From Methylaequor sp002691245 (GTDB taxonomy: Bacteria; Pseudomonadota; Alphaproteobacteria; Methylaequorales; Methylaequoraceae): a stretch of DNA of 64,000 bases. The stretch covers positions 62,001 to 126,000 of the forward strand of contig NZHH01000056.1 of assembly GCA_002691245.1 (NCBI GenBank), written 5' to 3'. A model generated the notes under the pieces. It was not told the DNA's origin and searched no databases. It worked only from the letters and a program-made list of their open reading frames with translations. Every line of letters starts with the position of its first letter. Within the stretch, counting starts at the first letter, position 1. Made by a program: the position numbers and the translations under genes. Positions 47,562 to 56,969 of the stretch are shown one piece after another.

Positions 47562-48494
47562 ATGAAGATAGTTTCTGGAAACAGTAATAAACAACTTTCG
47601 GAAGAAATAGCTAGATATTTATCAGTTCCTCTTCTTAAAGCCACGATAAAAAAATTTCCAGATAAAGAAATATTTGTAGAAATTCAAGAAAACGTTAGAG
47701 GTGAAGATGTATTTGTTATACAGTCCACTTCATTCCCAGCCAATGACCATCTTATGGAACTGTTAGTAACAATTGACGCTTTAAAAAGAGGTTCGGCAAA
47801 ACGCATAGCTGCAATAATGCCATATTACGGTTACGCAAGACAGGATAGGAAGTCCGGTCCAAGAACTCCAATATCAGCAAAGTTAGTAGCAAATCTAATT
47901 AGTACAGCAGGAGCTGATAGAGCNTTANTGGTNGATTTACATGCTGGTCAAATTCAGGGTTTTTTTGATATTCCTACCGATAATTTGTTTGCTGCGCCAG
48001 TATTTATAGAAGATATAAAAAAAAAGTTTGATAATGAAGAAACTATAATNATTTCACCAGACGTTGGAGGTGTTGTGAGAGCAAGAGCAATAGCAAAGAG
48101 ATTAGATTGTGACCTAGCTATAATTGATAAAAGAAGGGAAAAAGCNAGTGTTTCAGAAGTNATGAATATAATCGGNGANGTTGAAAAAAAAAATTGTATA
48201 CTAATTGATGACATTTGNGATACTGCAGGCACTTTAACTAATGCAGCCATGGCATTGAAAGANAAAAATGCAAAAACAGTTTTTGCTTACATTACTCATG
48301 GAGTCTTATCAGATCCAGCTATAGAAAGAATAGAAAGATCTCCAATTGATAAAATGATAATAACTGATAGCATTGTAGCCAGAGATGATGTAAAAAAGTG
48401 TAAAAAAATAATTCAACTATCTATTGCACATCTCATAGGNGAAGCAATTGGTAGAATCACNGACAATAGGTCNGTNTCGAGCTTATTTGCTTGA
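47562..48494 (+). CDS. prs: ribose-phosphate pyrophosphokinase
   Basis: Prs makes PRPP for nucleotide, His and Trp synthesis. From ATG 47562 the protein is 310 residues, with [20 protein letters not shown], the DxFVIQST segment, [10 protein letters not shown], the metal-binding [17 protein letters not shown], and the PRPP loop [16 protein letters not shown] bases start at 47924. Three more codons up to TTG 47553 are open but unlikely. It is the first gene of prs-rplY-pth-ychF, a standard bacterial order. Confidence 0.95.
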   Translation: MKIVSGNSNKQLSEEIARYLSVPLLKATIKKFPDKEIFVEIQENVRGEDVFVIQSTSFPANDHLMELLVTIDALKRGSAKRIAAIMPYYGYARQDRKSGPRTPISAKLVANLISTAGADRXLXXDLHAGQIQGFFDIPTDNLFAAPVFIEDIKKKFDNEETIXISPDVGGVVRARAIAKRLDCDLAIIDKRREKXSVSEXMNIIXXVEKKNCILIDDIXDTAGTLTNAAMALKXKNAKTVFAYITHGVLSDPAIERIERSPIDKMIITDSIVARDDVKKCKKIIQLSIAHLIXEAIGRIXDNRXXSSLFA

Positions 48495-48513
48495 TNCTAC
48501 ANACGGAGTTAAA

Positions 48514-49224
48514 ATGAAGGAAATTGAACAAATTAAGGCAGAAAGAAGAGAAAAGAAAGGAACNGGNGTCTCCNGAGAATATAGACTTAANAAAAAAATA
48601 CCAGGNATNATCNATGGGGAAAAAAAAGATCCTATTCTGATTNCCNTAGATGAGAAAAAATTAAAGATGCAAGTATCTGATTCAGGTTTTTTTTCAAGAC
48701 AATGTGAAATCGCAATNGAGAATGAAAATTATAAAGTTCTTCCAAAAGANATTCAATTGCACCCCGTAAAAGAGAATATTCTTCATATAGATTTTCTTAG
48801 AGTTGGAGAAAATACAACAGTCGCACTNTTCGTNCCAGTTAAGTTTGTNAATGAAAANGAATGTGAAGGTTTAAAACAAGGNGGAGTATTAAACATAGTT
48901 AGGCATGAAGTTGAAATCAAAACTTTNGTCTCAAAAATTCCTGAGTTTTTAGAAGCNAACTTAAGTGGGTTAGAAATTGGTGATAGCATTCACATAAGNT
49001 CCATNAATCTTGAAGATGGTGTAATACCAACAATAAAAGATAGAGATTTTACTATTGCAACAGTTGCGCCTCCAACAGTAATGAAAGTAGAAGAAGAGAC
49101 TTCCAAGNAATCTGAAANAGCAACAGANAGNNCAGAAACTANCACTGAAGATAAAGAATTGGTAAAAGAGGATGAAAAACAGCAGAGTTCATCAAATGAT
49201 AGTAGCNAAAAAAAAGAAAATTAA
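48514..49224 (+). CDS. rplY: 50S ribosomal protein L25/general stress protein Ctc
   Basis: Binds 5S rRNA in the large subunit. From ATG 48514 it is 236 residues: an N-terminal L25 domain (KAERREKKG, YRLxKKIP), a C-terminal TL5/CTC beta domain (LHIDFLRVGENTTVA, and LEIGDSIHI), and a low-complexity Glu/Lys/Thr/Ser tail of about 45 residues. The frame is open upstream to 48448 but the family start is at the MKEIEQIKAERREK segment. Many N bases lie in this gene. It follows prs by 19 bases. Confidence 0.92.
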   Translation: MKEIEQIKAERREKKGXXVSXEYRLXKKIPXXIXGEKKDPILIXXDEKKLKMQVSDSGFFSRQCEIAXENENYKVLPKXIQLHPVKENILHIDFLRVGENTTVAXFXPVKFXNEXECEGLKQXGVLNIVRHEVEIKTXVSKIPEFLEXNLSGLEIGDSIHIXSXNLEDGVIPTIKDRDFTIATVAPPTVMKVEEETSKXSEXATXXXETXTEDKELVKEDEKQQSSSNDSSXKKEN

Positions 49225-49242
49225 TGTAGTCTTTGATTTTTT

Positions 49243-49827
49243 ATGATTCTTATCATTGGATTAGGAAACCCTGGCTTACAATACCAGATGACNAGACACA
49301 ACATTGGTTTTGAAATTGTAAACTCTCTGTATAAATATTTTTCATTTCCTAAATATAAGTTAAAATTTGNCGGATTATATTCAAAAAAAAAATTNTTNGG
49401 GACAAATATNATCCTATTNAANCCACAAAATTTCATGAATCTNTCTGGAGATCCGATAAGTAAAATNAAAAATTTTTATAAAATAAGTGAATCNTCNGAT
49501 TTAATTGTTTTTCATGATGATATGGATATGGAATTCTCAAAAGTTAGAATTAAATCCTCTGGTGGACATGGTGGACATAATGGANTTAGGGATACNATAA
49601 AATCTATTGGTGAAAATTTTTATAGAGTAAAATTTGGNATAAAAAATGATGAATTTAAAAAAGGATATATTAAACCTGAAAACTTTGTGTTAGAAAATTT
49701 CAATAAGATTGAAAAGGGAGAAATTGAAAAATTTTTGAGCCTTACCAATAAAAACTTCAAGCACCTAATAAATAAGGAATTTATTNTATTCAAAAAAAAT
49801 ATTTTAGTGAGTTNAAATGGGATTTAA
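49243..49827 (+). CDS. pth: peptidyl-tRNA hydrolase
   Basis: Pth recycles peptidyl-tRNA released from stalled ribosomes. The 194-residue protein has LIIGLGNPGLQYQ, RHNIGFEIV with the catalytic His, NFMNxSG, HDDMDMEFSKVRIK with the catalytic Asp, and GGHGGHNG. N bases affect several positions but not the frame. It lies 18 bases after rplY and overlaps ychF by 11 bases. Confidence 0.94.
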   Translation: MILIIGLGNPGLQYQMXRHNIGFEIVNSLYKYFSFPKYKLKFXGLYSKKKXXGTNXILXXPQNFMNXSGDPISKXKNFYKISEXXDLIVFHDDMDMEFSKVRIKSSGGHGGHNGXRDXIKSIGENFYRVKFXIKNDEFKKGYIKPENFVLENFNKIEKGEIEKFLSLTNKNFKHLINKEFIXFKKNILVSXNGI

Positions 49828-50914
49828 TTGTGGNATTTTGGGNTTACCAAATGTTGGGAAGTCAACCTTATTTAATGCTTTAACATCTACACAGATTGCA
49901 GAATCAAAAAATTATCCATTTTGTACAATTGAACCNAATGTCGGNAGAGTTGCAATNAACGATGAAAGATTGAAGCTCATATCCAAAATATCAAATTCAG
50001 AGTCAATTATATCAAATCAACTTGAATTTGTTGATATTGCTGGCCTAGTTAAAGGAGCAAGTCGAGGTGAAGGTTTGGGAAATAAATTTCTATCAAACTT
50101 GAGTGAAGTTGATGCAATTATTCATGTTGTCAGGTGTTTTGAAGATAAAGAAATAACACACGTTGACGATAAAATTTCACCATTAAATGATATCGAAGTG
50201 ATTGAGACAGAACTTCTATTATCTGATCAATCAAAAATCTATAATATAATTGATAATCTTAAAAAAAAGAATAAAGGGAAAAAAATTGATCCAGAATTAA
50301 TTGACACACTCGAACAAGCAAAGAAAAGTATCAATCAAGGAATTTTCTTAAGTCATTCAAACTCCCAAACAATCAACTTAAAAATTCTTTCAAACTATAA
50401 TTTTCTTACATTAAAACCAATAATCTATGTCTGCAACGTTGATGAGTCGTCAATAGTGGCTGGAAACAACCTATCGAATACTGTAGTCAATTATGCAAAA
50501 AACAAAAACTCTAAAAGCATAATCATATCTGCACAAATAGAGTCTGAAATATCAACTATAGAGGATTTTAATGAAAAAAATCAGTTTCTAGAGGCTTTAG
50601 GACTAAAAGAAACTTCTTTATCAAGTCTTATAAAACAAGGATACTCCTTACTTCAACTAATCACTTTCTTTACTTCAGGGCCAAAAGAATCTAGAGCATG
50701 GTCAATAAAAAAAGGATCTCTTGCACCGGATGCGGGAGCAAAAATTCATACAGATTTTAAAAAAGGGTTTATAAGAGCAGAAGTAATTAGTTATGCTGAC
50801 TTTATAAACTACAAAGGAGAGTCAAACTGCAAAGAGAATGGCAAATTAAGACTTGAAGGTAAAGATTATAAAATATCAGATGGAGACGTAGTTACATTTA
50901 GGTTTAATGTCTAG
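49817..50914 (+). CDS. ychF: redox-regulated ATPase/GTPase YchF
   Basis: YchF is an Obg-family P-loop NTPase (ATP-preferring in studied members) that interacts with ribosomes. The 365-residue protein has the P-loop [13 protein letters not shown] (about 9-21), switch region NYPFCTIE, G3 [19 protein letters not shown], a coiled-coil insert (about 130-190) and a C-terminal TGS domain ([16 protein letters not shown]). Length matches the family. Its 3' end overlaps the convergent aldolase gene by 11 bases. Confidence 0.95.
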   Translation: MGFNCXILXLPNVGKSTLFNALTSTQIAESKNYPFCTIEXNVXRVAXNDERLKLISKISNSESIISNQLEFVDIAGLVKGASRGEGLGNKFLSNLSEVDAIIHVVRCFEDKEITHVDDKISPLNDIEVIETELLLSDQSKIYNIIDNLKKKNKGKKIDPELIDTLEQAKKSINQGIFLSHSNSQTINLKILSNYNFLTLKPIIYVCNVDESSIVAGNNLSNTVVNYAKNKNSKSIIISAQIESEISTIEDFNEKNQFLEALGLKETSLSSLIKQGYSLLQLITFFTSGPKESRAWSIKKGSLAPDAGAKIHTDFKKGFIRAEVISYADFINYKGESNCKENGKLRLEGKDYKISDGDVVTFRFNV

Positions 50915-51536
50915 ATTTATAATTTTCAAAGAGTTTTAAAACTTTATCCATTTCACTATTTTCAAGATATTTTGTTTGGCTAGAGAGATTACAGAAGAAG
51001 AATTGCTTTGAAATTTTTTCTAGCGCAATCGCTAAATTAAAAGCATTATCTAAACTTTTTCCTACTGTCAATTGACCATGATTAGCCAACAAACAACCTT
51101 CTCTATCTTTTAAAACATTTAATACATTTTTAGCTAATCTGGATGATCCAAAAGTTGCATATTTAGCACATTTGATGTCTCTTCCACCAAATTCAGCAAC
51201 CATATAATGAAATGCTGGAATTCTAATTCTTTGACATGACAATATTGATGCCCAAACGGAGTGACAATGGACAATGGAGTCTATATTTGGTCTATTTTTA
51301 TAAATATTTAGATGCATTAGAACTTCACTTGATGGCTTTTTCTTATTTAATATATTTCCAGATAAATCTAATTCAGATATTTCATTATAATGAAGTTTTG
51401 ATGTTTCTATGCCCGATGGAGTTATAAAAATTTTTTTTCCAAATTTGCAACTGATATTTCCTTCAGAGCCAATAATTAGATTAAGATCATTCATTTTCCT
51501 AAGAGTTCGAACAATTTCTGTTTTAATTTTTTTCAT
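50904..51536 (-). CDS. class II aldolase, probable 5-(methylthio)ribulose-1-phosphate aldolase
   Basis: A 210-residue zinc aldolase of the FucA/AraD family. Glu71, His90, His92 and His153 line up with FucA Glu73, His92, His94 and His155 at a constant offset of two, so the catalytic Glu and three zinc ligands are intact. It is coded directly after mtnA (14-base overlap) and mtnP. In the published MTA-DHAP shunt the three steps are MtnP, MtnA and a class II aldolase (Ald2) yielding DHAP and 2-methylthioacetaldehyde. That role is inferred from context. The alternative, the MtnB dehydratase of full methionine salvage, belongs to the same fold family, but no mtnC, mtnD or mtnE homologue is near. 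Confidence 0.8.
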   Translation of the reverse strand: MKKIKTEIVRTLRKMNDLNLIIGSEGNISCKFGKKIFITPSGIETSKLHYNEISELDLSGNILNKKKPSSEVLMHLNIYKNRPNIDSIVHCHSVWASILSCQRIRIPAFHYMVAEFGGRDIKCAKYATFGSSRLAKNVLNVLKDREGCLLANHGQLTVGKSLDNAFNLAIALEKISKQFFFCNLSSQTKYLENSEMDKVLKLFENYKSRH

Positions 51537-52602
51537 TAAATAAATTCTTAACTATTTCTTTCTCATTGGGTTTTACAATTCCATTTTCTGTAATAAGACC
51601 TGTTATATATTTTGATGGTGTTACATCAAATGCGGGGTTGAATGTTTGAGAACTATCAAGATAAATTTTCCCTTTTTCTACTTTACCATTTTTTGTAAAT
51701 ATAAGATTAGATAATTCTTCTCCTTTCCTCTCCTCTATAGGAATTGAATTTAAGTCTTTAGTCCTAAAATCAATTGTTGATGATGGAAGTGCAACAAAGA
51801 ATGGAATTTTATTATGAAAGGCAGATAATGCTTTTAAGTATGTTCCAATCTTGTTACACACATCTCCCTTAATAGTTGTTCTATCACTACCGACAATACA
51901 AAGATCAACCATATTTTTCTGCATAAGGTGTCCACCCGCATTATCGACAATTACAGTATGAGGAACTTTTTCATTTTCTAGTTCCCATGCAGTTAATAAA
52001 GCACCCTGATTTCTAGGTCGAGTTTCGTCAACCCAAATATGAATAGGAATACCATTTCTATTAGCAAAAAAAATAGGAGCTAACGCAGTTCCCCAATCAA
52101 TAGTTGCAAGCCAACCTGCGTTGCAATGTGTTAAAATATTAATGACTCTCCTTCTTTTTTTATAAATTTGATTTATGATTTTAAATCCATGAAGGCCTAT
52201 TTTAATATTGTTAATGATATCTTCCTCTCTAATTTTCAAAGCTAATTCAAAAGATTTCTCTGCTCGATTTCTTGCTGGAACTTTTTTTATTCTTTTTTCA
52301 ATATAATTTAAAGCCCATCTCAGGTTTATAGCAGTAGGCCTTGTTTTTAGTAACGCTTTACAGGATTTTTTTATATTGGATATTGATGGATCTTTTTTTA
52401 TAGACAAGGCCAAGCCAAATGCAGCAGTTACTCCTATTAAAGGCGCTCCCCTAACCTCCATATTCTTGATAGCTGAGCAAAACTGCGACAAGGTTTTTAG
52501 TTCTTTTATTAAAAATTTGAAAGGAAGTTTAGTTTGATCAATAATCTTTATTTTTTTATTTTCAACCCATAGCGTTGAATAAGTTTTGTTTTTAAAATTC
52601 AT
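51523..52602 (-). CDS. mtnA: S-methyl-5-thioribose-1-phosphate isomerase
   Basis: MtnA converts methylthioribose-1-phosphate to methylthioribulose-1-phosphate. The 359-residue protein has EVRGAPLIGVTAAFGLAL (about 49-66), TRPTAINLRWAL, THCNAGWLATIDWGTAL with the catalytic Cys, VDETRPRNQGA, DNAGGHLM, VGSDRTTIKGDVCNKIGT with the catalytic Asp, and AFDVTPSKYITGLITE, all diagnostic of MtnA over the eIF2B paralogues. It overlaps mtnP upstream by 4 bases and the aldolase downstream by 14. Confidence 0.93.
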   Translation of the reverse strand: MNFKNKTYSTLWVENKKIKIIDQTKLPFKFLIKELKTLSQFCSAIKNMEVRGAPLIGVTAAFGLALSIKKDPSISNIKKSCKALLKTRPTAINLRWALNYIEKRIKKVPARNRAEKSFELALKIREEDIINNIKIGLHGFKIINQIYKKRRRVINILTHCNAGWLATIDWGTALAPIFFANRNGIPIHIWVDETRPRNQGALLTAWELENEKVPHTVIVDNAGGHLMQKNMVDLCIVGSDRTTIKGDVCNKIGTYLKALSAFHNKIPFFVALPSSTIDFRTKDLNSIPIEERKGEELSNLIFTKNGKVEKGKIYLDSSQTFNPAFDVTPSKYITGLITENGIVKPNEKEIVKNLFNEKN

Positions 52603-53456
52603 TCGATTTTAAGAATATTTTTGATTTTAATTTTTGTCTCTTTTTTTATTTTAGAAACGTTAGTAATAATTGAATTTTTTGACAATTCTTTTGTCTTTTG
52701 GTTACATTTACTTTTATCTTGCCTAACAAAATGTGAAATTAATCTAACAGCTTTTTCGGAGTTTTCAGTTAAGGTTTTTAAAATTTGTTCTACTGACACA
52801 TTATCATGATTTTTATGCCAACAATCATAATCAGTTACCATTGCTACAGATGAGTAACAAATACCTGCTTCAAGCGCTAGCTTAGCTTCAGGCATGTTTG
52901 TCATCCCTATAACATCACAGCCCCATGATCTGTATAGTTCTGACTCAGCTAATGTAGAAAATTGTGGTCCTTCAATGCATATGTAAGTTCCGTAATGATG
53001 AAATTTAATATTGAGCTTATTTAAAGTTTCTCCTATATTTTTTTTTAGTTCAGAACAAATTGGGTTGGCCAATGGAATATGAACAACAAGATCATCCTCA
53101 AAAAAAGTTTTTTTTCTTAAGTACGTTTTATCAATAAATTGATCAACTAACACAAAATCNCCTGGAGCATAATCCTCCCTTAAACTACCAACCGCTGAAA
53201 GAGAAATTATTTTTTCGGTACCAAGTTTTTTGAGAATTTCTATATTAGCTCTGTAATTTATGTTTGATGGTGAAATATTGTGGTGTTTNCCGTGTCTNGG
53301 AAGGAAAGCTATGTTTTTATCGTGAATTCTNCCTATGCATATNTCAGANGATGGTTNNCCAAAATTTGAGGATATTTTTTTCCATTTTATATTCTTNACT
53401 TCAGGTANNTTATAAAGACCGCTCCCNCCTATAAATGCTATTTCAACATTATTCAT
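52599..53456 (-). CDS. mtnP: S-methyl-5'-thioadenosine phosphorylase
   Basis: MtnP splits MTA, a by-product of polyamine and homoserine-lactone synthesis, into adenine and methylthioribose-1-phosphate. The 285-residue protein has the MTAP motifs [39 protein letters not shown], and [20 protein letters not shown] followed by VTDYDCW. The N-terminal phosphate-loop region contains N bases. Its ATG is one base from the petC stop, placing it at the end of the petABC unit, a known alphaproteobacterial arrangement. Confidence 0.92.
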   Translation of the reverse strand: MNNVEIAFIXGSGLYXXPEXKNIKWKKISSNFXXPXSXICIXRIHDKNIAFLXRHXKHHNISPSNINYRANIEILKKLGTEKIISLSAVGSLREDYAPXDFVLVDQFIDKTYLRKKTFFEDDLVVHIPLANPICSELKKNIGETLNKLNIKFHHYGTYICIEGPQFSTLAESELYRSWGCDVIGMTNMPEAKLALEAGICYSSVAMVTDYDCWHKNHDNVSVEQILKTLTENSEKAVRLISHFVRQDKSKCNQKTKELSKNSIITNVSKIKKETKIKIKNILKIE

Positions 53457-54227
53457 TTAATCGTCCAGATGTTTCCAAACTTTTCTTTTAACTCCNAGTA
53501 GCATAATTGTTATTAAAACCAAGAAAAAAATAGTCTTTACCCCAAGACTCTTTCTTTCTTCAAGTTCTGGCTCTGCTGTCCAAGCTAAGAAAGAAGTTAC
53601 ATCTCTTGCTATTTGCAAGTGAGTAGCTTCTGTACCGTCATCAAATTCAACTGCTTCATCCATAATAGGAGAAGGCATTGCTATCTGATAACCGGGGTAA
53701 TATTCATTATAGTACATTCCTTCACTTGCTTCAAAATTATCTGGAAAGTCTCTNTATCCATTTAANAGACTATAGATGTAGTCTGCTCCNCCGGCTCTAG
53801 CCTTTACTATNAANGATAAATCCGGNGGATANGCNCCATTATTAGCAAGTCTTGCTATTTTCTCATTTTCGTAAGGATCAACAAATTTGTCGCTCATTTT
53901 TGCNTCTCTTGTGAACATATCNCCTTCNTCGTTTGGTCCATCNGTGAGTTCATATTCACCTGCAATTNCTTTAATTTCATCAGTGGTATANCCAATACCT
54001 TTAAGATCTCTNTAAGATATGTGNCTTATTCCATGACATGCTGCACACACTTCNGAGTATACTTTAAATCCTCTTTGAAGNGATGCTTTATCAAATCTTC
54101 CAAATATCCCATTAAATGGCCAATTTTGCTTTATNAACTCTGNACTAGATGAAGCAGCGTGCAAACCAGAATGAACAGTTAAAAGNATAAANANAAAAAN
54201 AAAGAAAATTTTCGATTTATTTAACAT
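53457..54227 (-). CDS. petC: cytochrome c1 of the bc1 complex
   Basis: Cytochrome c1 passes electrons from the Rieske protein to soluble cytochrome c on the periplasmic side. The protein has a signal peptide ending near GLHAA, the haem site CAACH in VYxEVCAACHG, the axial Met in IAMPSPIMDE, and a C-terminal anchor (TIFFLVLITIML). ATG 54227 (256 residues, 11-base overlap with petB) fits a signal peptide better than TTG 54257. The gene is rich in N bases. Order petA-petB-petC is conserved. Confidence 0.93.
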   Translation of the reverse strand: MLNKSKIFFXFXFXLLTVHSGLHAASSSXEXIKQNWPFNGIFGRFDKAXLQRGFKVYXEVCAACHGIXHISXRDLKGIXYTTDEIKXIAGEYELXDGPNXEXDMFTRXAKMSDKFVDPYENEKIARLANNXXYXPDLXXIVKARAXGADYIYSXLNGXRDFPDNFEASEGMYYNEYYPGYQIAMPSPIMDEAVEFDDGTEATHLQIARDVTSFLAWTAEPELEERKSLGVKTIFFLVLITIMLXGVKRKVWKHLDD

Positions 54228-55476
54228 AGCTCTCTGTTGAGGGTTCTTTATTATCAAATTTTTCCGANATTACNGCTGCTGAAATACTNGAGGGTAGGAC
54301 AAATGTTTTTTCGAAGCGAGATAGAAAAGGCATTANNATTAAGAAAAAACCAAAATAATAAGCAGNNGCAACTCTAGATATCAAAACATAAATACCCTCG
54401 GCAGGCATGGCGCCAACCCATCCTAATATGAGACAATCAAGAAGAAATAACCAATAAAATTGTCTATAGTATGGNCTAAAATTNGCACTTCTCACTTTAT
54501 GNTTGTCTAACCATGGTAGAAAAAATAATACCATAACGGCTGCGAACATTAACAAAACACCCATTAATTTGTCTGGNACNGCCCGTAAAATTGCATAAAA
54601 TGGTAAAAAATACCATTCGGGCACAATATGCGCAGGAGTTTGCAANGGGTTAGCTGGGATATAGTTNTCTGGATGNCCAAGAAAGTTTGGTGCAAAAAAT
54701 ACTAAACCAGCAAATATAATAAGNTATACCCCCANACCAAGATAATCTTTAACTGTNTAATAGGGNTGNAAAGGAATTGTGTCACCTTCAGACTTTACAT
54801 CAAGACCTGTAGGATTGTTCGATCCNAATTGATGAAGAGCAACCAAATGAAGAGCNACAACTCCTACTATTCCNAACGGAAGAAGATAATGTANGACAAA
54901 AAATCTNCTAAGAGTTGGGTTATCAACTGAAAATCCACCCCACAAGAATGTTACAATGTAGTCACCTATAACNGGAAAAGCTGAAAANAAATTTGTTATG
55001 ACNGTAGCTCCCCAAAAGCTCATCTGTCCCCANGGTAGAACATAACCCATGAANGCGGTAGCCATCATTAGTANCAAAATAACNACACCAAGCATCCATA
55101 AAATTTCTCTAGGATACTTGTAAGAACCATAATACAAACCTCTAAANATATGAATGTAAACAATTATAAAGAACATCGATGCACCATTCATGTGGATATA
55201 TCTCAAAAGCCACCCNTTGTTAACATCCCGCATTATTCTCTCAACNCTGTCNAATGCAATGTCAGTNTTAGCTGTGTATTGCATAGCCAANAGAATCCCN
55301 GTAACAATCATAATNACAAGAGTTATCCCAGCAAGTGAACCGAAATTCCAAAAATAATTNAGGTTTTTTGGAGTNGGATAATCCCTAAGATTGTGATTTA
55401 TAAAAGTGAAAACCGGNAGTCTTTTGTCTATCCANTTNGTCACACCNTTNTTTTGTTCTGAATTATTTTCTTTCAT
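54217..55476 (-). CDS. petB: cytochrome b of the bc1 complex
   Basis: Cytochrome b is the membrane core of the quinol:cytochrome c reductase. The 419-residue protein has about eight membrane segments. Haem-ligand His pairs lie in [18 protein letters not shown] and HYLLP followed by ALHLVALHQ, and the quinol-site PEWY motif is in [16 protein letters not shown]. It carries a high density of N bases, including in membrane segments, without loss of frame. It lies 4 bases after petA. Confidence 0.95.
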   Translation of the reverse strand: MKENNSEQXXGVXXWIDKRXPVFTFINHNLRDYXTPKNXNYFWNFGSLAGITLXIMIVXGIXLAMQYTAXTDIAXDXVERIMRDVNXGWLLRYIHMNGASMFFIIVYIHXFRGLYYGSYKYPREILWMLGXVILXLMMATXFMGYVLXWGQMSFWGAXVITNXFSAFXVIGDYIVTFLWGGFSVDNPTLXRFFVXHYLLPXGIVGVXALHLVALHQXGSNNPTGLDVKSEGDTIPXXPYXTVKDYLGXGVXLIIFAGLVFFAPNFLXHPXNYIPANXLQTPAHIVPEWYFLPFYAILRXXPDKLMGVLLMFAAVMVLFFLPWLDXHKVRSXNFXPYYRQFYWLFLLDCLILGWVGAMPAEGIYVLISRVXXAYYFGFFLXXMPFLSRFEKTFVLPXSISAXVXSEKFDNKEPSTESYVK

Positions 55477-55480
55477 AATA

Positions 55481-56038
55481 TTATCCTATTTTAATTATAT
55501 CTTCTGAGACNAACTCATACGGAGGAANTTCTAANTTTAGCGGTGCTGGTCCTTTTCTTACTCTTCCTGATGTATCATAATGNGAACCATGNCAAGGGCA
55601 AAACCACCCTCCAAATTCNCCCTTATTGTCACCAATTTTTTGCCCCAAAGGCACGCAACCCAAGTGNGTACAAACACCAATAACGACTAGCCATTTAGGA
55701 TTTTTGACTCTTGATTCATCACTTGCCATATGCTTTANATCTCCNACAGAGACGTTACTAGCATCACTGATTTCACCATCGGTTCTATGTCTGATAAAAA
55801 TTGGTTTTCCTCGCCACATAACTGTTAAGCTTTGACCTTCTTCAACTGGCGAAAGGTCAACCTCAGTTGTAGATAGGGCCAAAACATCTTTAGCAGGATT
55901 CATTGTATCGATCAGAGAGAAAACCGTTATGGCTCCTCCAGCAACAGCAAGACCTGCAGTAGTTACAAATAAGAAATCTCTCTTGTCTTCATCAACGGAG
56001 GTGTTTGAATTCTTATTTTTTATTTCTTTTTCAGACAT
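55481..56038 (-). CDS. petA: Rieske iron-sulfur subunit of the bc1 complex
   Basis: The Rieske protein accepts electrons from quinol in the bc1 complex. The 185-residue product has an N-terminal Tat-like/membrane anchor (about 23-47, FVTTAGLAVAGGAITVF, preceded by KRDF in place of the classical RR) and the 2Fe-2S ligands in CxHLGCVPLG and CPxHGxHYDTSGR. It is the first gene of petABC. Its start faces hemF over 73 bases, which must contain the operon promoter. Confidence 0.94.
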   Translation of the reverse strand: MSEKEIKNKNSNTSVDEDKRDFLFVTTAGLAVAGGAITVFSLIDTMNPAKDVLALSTTEVDLSPVEEGQSLTVMWRGKPIFIRHRTDGEISDASNVSXGDXKHMASDESRVKNPKWLVVIGVCXHLGCVPLGQKIGDNKXEFGGWFCPXHGXHYDTSGRVRKGPAPLXLEXPPYEXVSEDIIKIG

Positions 56039-56111
56039 TGTTTAATAATCATACAAATTAATTATACTATAAAAATCTAGTTATAATATAAAAAATTTAA
56101 AGTACAAAACA

Positions 56112-56969
56112 ATGAAAAATATCAATGATAAGAAAAAGATTTCCTCAAAATGGTTTAAAAAACTTCAAAAAGGGATTTGTGATCAATTAGAATTAATTGA
56201 AACAAATTATTCAGATTCAAGTAATAAATTTAAAAAAAAAAAATGGTTACGTGATAAAAATGGATCGAAAGATTTGGGTGGAGGAGAAATGAGGCTTTTA
56301 AGAGGTAAAATTTTCGAAAAAGCAGGAGTAAATGTATCCACTGTTTTCGGAGAATTATCCCATAAATTAACGAAAAAAATTCCTGGAACAAATAAAAATT
56401 CAGAATTCTGGGCATCTGGGATCTCCTTAGTAATTCATCCCATGTCTCCCAAAGTACCAGCAATTCATATGAATACAAGATTTATTTCAACAGAGAAATC
56501 TTGGTTTGGAGGAGGAATTGATATAACACCTAGTGATAAAAATTCTCAAGAATCATTAAAAATTGCTAGTTTCTTTCACAAAGAACTGGAAAAAATTTGT
56601 GAGGCATACAAAAAAGGTAGTTATGTAAAATATAAAAAATGGTGTGATGAATATTTTTTTTTACCACATAGAAACGAATCTAGAGGATTAGGAGGTATTT
56701 TCTTTGATTATATTGATTCTGGTTGTTGGAATGACGATATGCTATTTATAGAAAGTGTAGGAAAAACATTTTTGGAAGTATATAAAAGAATAGTAAAAGA
56801 TACTGTAAAGTTGAAATGGAATGCGAAAGATAAAGAACTTCAATCTCATAGAAGGTCAAGATATGTGGAATTCAATCTATTGCATGATAGAGGAACTAAA
56901 TTTGGATTAGAGACAGATGGGAATATTGAAGCTATTTTCATGTCATTACCTCCATCAGCTTCATGGTAA
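56112..56969 (+). CDS. hemF: oxygen-dependent coproporphyrinogen III oxidase
   Basis: HemF is the aerobic enzyme converting coproporphyrinogen III to protoporphyrinogen IX in haem synthesis. The 285-residue protein has GGGEMRLLRGKIFEKAGVNVS, the signature HPMSPKVPAIHMNTRF with the metal and substrate His, WFGGGIDITPS, SRGLGGIFFDYI and RYVEFNLLHDRGTKFGL. It is divergent from petABC, another haem-dependent function. Its stop overlaps the convergent CCA-type gene by 9 bases. Confidence 0.95.
   Translation: MKNINDKKKISSKWFKKLQKGICDQLELIETNYSDSSNKFKKKKWLRDKNGSKDLGGGEMRLLRGKIFEKAGVNVSTVFGELSHKLTKKIPGTNKNSEFWASGISLVIHPMSPKVPAIHMNTRFISTEKSWFGGGIDITPSDKNSQESLKIASFFHKELEKICEAYKKGSYVKYKKWCDEYFFLPHRNESRGLGGIFFDYIDSGCWNDDMLFIESVGKTFLEVYKRIVKDTVKLKWNAKDKELQSHRRSRYVEFNLLHDRGTKFGLETDGNIEAIFMSLPPSASW

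Noticed and set aside
50904..52602. Complete oxygen-dependent methionine salvage pathway (mtnABCDE)
   Set aside because: Only mtnP, mtnA and a class II aldolase are present; no enolase-phosphatase (mtnC) or dioxygenase (mtnD) is near.
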